From Sorangium sp025924095 (lineage in GTDB: Bacteria; Myxococcota_A; Polyangia; Polyangiales; Polyangiaceae): 64,000 bases of DNA. The stretch lies in contig NZ_CP150356.1 of NCBI RefSeq assembly GCF_051521505.1, positions 10,974,001 to 11,038,000 on the forward strand, given 5' to 3'. Shown here in pieces: positions 62,268 through 64,000 of this stretch (position 1 is its first letter; every line of letters begins with the position of its first letter). Both the position numbers and the translations under genes were made by a program. Under the pieces are notes generated by a model. The model was given only the letters and a program-made list of their open reading frames with translations, did not search any database and had not been told where the DNA came from.

Positions 62268-63848
62268 ATGAGCCATCCTTGCGTCGTCACGCTAGACAGC
62301 CGCAGCGCCCCCCGGGTGCTCTTCTCAGGCGACCAGCTGGTCGAGGTCGACCTGCCCACCGGCACCCGGGTGCTCTACGCGAAGCCGCCCCTCGAGCCGC
62401 TGAAGGACGTCGACGCCGCGATCCGCTACGCGATCAACCACCCGTACAACTCGGAGCCGCTCTACGCGAAGCTCCGCCCGGGGATGAAGGTCACGATCGC
62501 GGTGGACGACATCTCGCTGCCGCTGCCCCCGATGAAGCGGCCTGACATCCGCGAGCGGGTGCTCACCATCGTGCTCGACCTGCTCTCGGACTACGGCGTC
62601 GACGACGTGGAGATCATCATCGCCACGAGCGTCCATCGGCGCATGAAGGACTGGGAGGTCCGCCACATCGTCGGCGACAGGATCTTCAACGCCTACTGGC
62701 CGAAGAAGCTCTACAACCACGACGCCGAGAACCTCGCCAACATGAAGCACATCGGCACGACCGACGTGGGCGAGGAGGTCGAGCTCAACAAGCGCGCGGT
62801 CGACAGCGATCTCGTGATCTACGTGAACCTGAACCTCGTGCCGATGGACGGCGGGCACAAGTCGGTCTCGGTCGGCCTGTGCGGGTACAGGAGCCTGCGC
62901 GCGCACCACAACCCGCGGGTGATGCGCGACTGCTACTCGTACATGGACCCGAAGAGCTCCGCGCTGCACACGAGCGTCGAGCGCATGGGCCGGCTGGCCA
63001 ACAAGAAGCTCAACGTCTTCACGATCGAGACGACGATCAACAACCGCATGTTCGATCGCCCGCTCGAGTTCCTCGCCCGGAACGAGGACGATCTGAGCGC
63101 GGGCGAGAAGAGCGCGCTGCGCGCCCTCCGCTTCACGCTGTCGAAGGTGCCGCAGCCCGCGCGCCAGGCGATCTTCCAGCGCGTCCCCTCGCCGTACGGC
63201 GTGACCGGGGTGTTCGCCGGCGAGACCGAGGCTGTCCACGAGCACACGCTGAAGCGCAGCTTCGACCAGTACCTCGTCCCGGTCACGGGCCAGGCCGACA
63301 TCCTGATCACGGGCATCCCGTACATCAGCCCGTACAACGTGAACTCGTTCCTGAACCCGCTGCTCGTGCAGGTGATGGCGAACGGCTACATGTTCAACCT
63401 CTACCGGGGCGCGCCGATGCTCAAGAAGGGGGGGACGATGATCATCCTCCACCCCTGCACCGACCTGTTCGACAACGAGCACCACGCCCCGTACATCGAG
63501 TTCGTGCACCGGCTCCTGCCGGAGACGCGCGACGCGATGGAGCTGCACAAGCGGTACGAGAAGAAGTTCTCGGAGAACCCGGCGTACATCGAGATGTACC
63601 GCTTCGGGCACGCGTACCACCCGACCCACCCGTTCTTCATGTGGTACTGGGGCGAGGCGGGCCGGCAGCACATCGGCCGGATGATCGTGGTCGGCGCCGA
63701 CAACGAGTACATCCCGCAGCTGCTCGGCTGGGAGACGGCGCGCACGATGGACGAGGCGCTCCGGATGGCGAAGCAGTCGGCCCCGCCCACGCCGGAGATC
63801 ATGGCCCTCCACAGCCCGCCGATCTTCATGGCCGACATGACCGCGTAG
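62268..63848 (+). CDS. LarA-like nickel-dependent racemase family protein (DUF2088)
   Basis: 526 residues from ATG at 62268. KVTIAVDDISLPLPPMKRPD, ETRIIATSVHRRM-type segment (IIIATSVHRRM) and GHKSVSVGLCGYRSLRAHHNP match the DUF2088/LarA fold, including the His and the Lys/His pair that in lactate racemase attach and serve the nickel-pincer cofactor. It is longer than classical LarA (about 420), with extra ~90 residues at the C-terminus. No larB, larC or larE cofactor genes are adjacent, so cofactor use is uncertain. Starts 76 bp after the HAD gene. Confidence 0.75.
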   Translation: MSHPCVVTLDSRSAPRVLFSGDQLVEVDLPTGTRVLYAKPPLEPLKDVDAAIRYAINHPYNSEPLYAKLRPGMKVTIAVDDISLPLPPMKRPDIRERVLTIVLDLLSDYGVDDVEIIIATSVHRRMKDWEVRHIVGDRIFNAYWPKKLYNHDAENLANMKHIGTTDVGEEVELNKRAVDSDLVIYVNLNLVPMDGGHKSVSVGLCGYRSLRAHHNPRVMRDCYSYMDPKSSALHTSVERMGRLANKKLNVFTIETTINNRMFDRPLEFLARNEDDLSAGEKSALRALRFTLSKVPQPARQAIFQRVPSPYGVTGVFAGETEAVHEHTLKRSFDQYLVPVTGQADILITGIPYISPYNVNSFLNPLLVQVMANGYMFNLYRGAPMLKKGGTMIILHPCTDLFDNEHHAPYIEFVHRLLPETRDAMELHKRYEKKFSENPAYIEMYRFGHAYHPTHPFFMWYWGEAGRQHIGRMIVVGADNEYIPQLLGWETARTMDEALRMAKQSAPPTPEIMALHSPPIFMADMTA

Positions 63849-63886
63849 CGGGCGCGCCGCCCGGGAGCGCGGCCCGCAGGCCTTCG

Positions 63887-64000
63887 TCAAGGCTGCTTCT
63901 TTTCCGGCGCCCTGAGCTCGGCGAGCACGCGCTCGCGGAGGAGCGGCACGGGCGGCGACCCGTGCGCGAGGAGCGCGTCGTGGAAGCGGCGCAGCGAGAA
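63887..64000 (-). CDS. C-terminal end of a DUF885-like protein, continues outside window
   Basis: The last 37 codons on the minus strand: FSLRRFHDALLAHGSPPVPL and on to PEKKQP. This matches the end of DUF885 proteins (large lipoprotein peptidase-like proteins, often ending LRxFHDALL). The rest lies beyond base 64000. Convergent with the LarA-like gene, 38 bp apart. Confidence 0.6.
   Translation of the reverse strand, partial: FSLRRFHDALLAHGSPPVPLLRERVLAELRAPEKKQP

Overview
The window looks like chromosome of a Sorangium-type (Polyangiales) myxobacterium. The grounds are very high G+C with coding in nearly every base, a MYXO-CTERM-like protease tail, a PEGA-domain protein beside a pseudokinase, double-FHA and DUF2169 proteins next to a VgrG, an SpvB/RHS giant gene, a type-B succinate dehydrogenase, and many lipoproteins of unknown function. 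This assignment is inference; no rRNA or tRNA gene is present to test it.

Layout. 1-7955: a GAF-GGDEF diguanylate cyclase (5' end outside the window), a small hypothetical protein, a BamB-like lipoprotein, a DUF2505-like protein, an SppA protease fused to a barrel-like domain, and an ABC ATPase without a P-loop. 7956-8326 holds copy A of a dispersed repeat. 8327-16266 is the most unusual region: an ECF sigma factor, a membrane-anchored protein with a HigA-like helix-turn-helix, two tandem Crp/Fnr regulators, then a coupled trio of PEGA membrane protein, pseudokinase and cysteine-rich lipoprotein. Three palindromes with Crp spacing (consensus TGTCR-N6-YGACA) lie in its control regions, which suggests a self-contained signalling island.

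16267-26621 is a decaying polymorphic-toxin region: a frameshifted Cys-rich lipoprotein, an intact DUF1835-like gene, a 6.8-kb SpvB/RHS gene broken by two frameshifts and truncated in its toxin tip, a split second DUF1835-like gene and a truncated barrel protein. 26622-27479 holds repeat copy B. 27480-32189 returns to core-type genes: a hypothetical protein coupled to proB, a TPR-like protein, a trypsin-like protease and a signal-peptidase-like protein. 32190-37576 is a type VI secretion-associated set (FHA/zinc ribbon, DUF2169, VgrG) with an inverted, frameshifted fragment that resembles a VgrG C-terminal part.

37611-63848 is mostly conserved: a GbsR-type regulator, TlpA-like and glutaredoxin-like redox proteins, a radical SAM enzyme, ComEC, a MYXO-CTERM protease, a BtuF-like lipoprotein, TlyA, LivK-LivH without their partners, sdhCAB, an LpoA/LppC-like lipoprotein, an outer-membrane protein, TsaE, MlaE, nicotinate phosphoribosyltransferase, an ArsA/GET3-like ATPase, a CysH-type reductase, a HAD phosphatase and a LarA-like protein. 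The window ends in a gene resembling DUF885 proteins. No CRISPR array, insertion sequence or structural RNA gene was seen.
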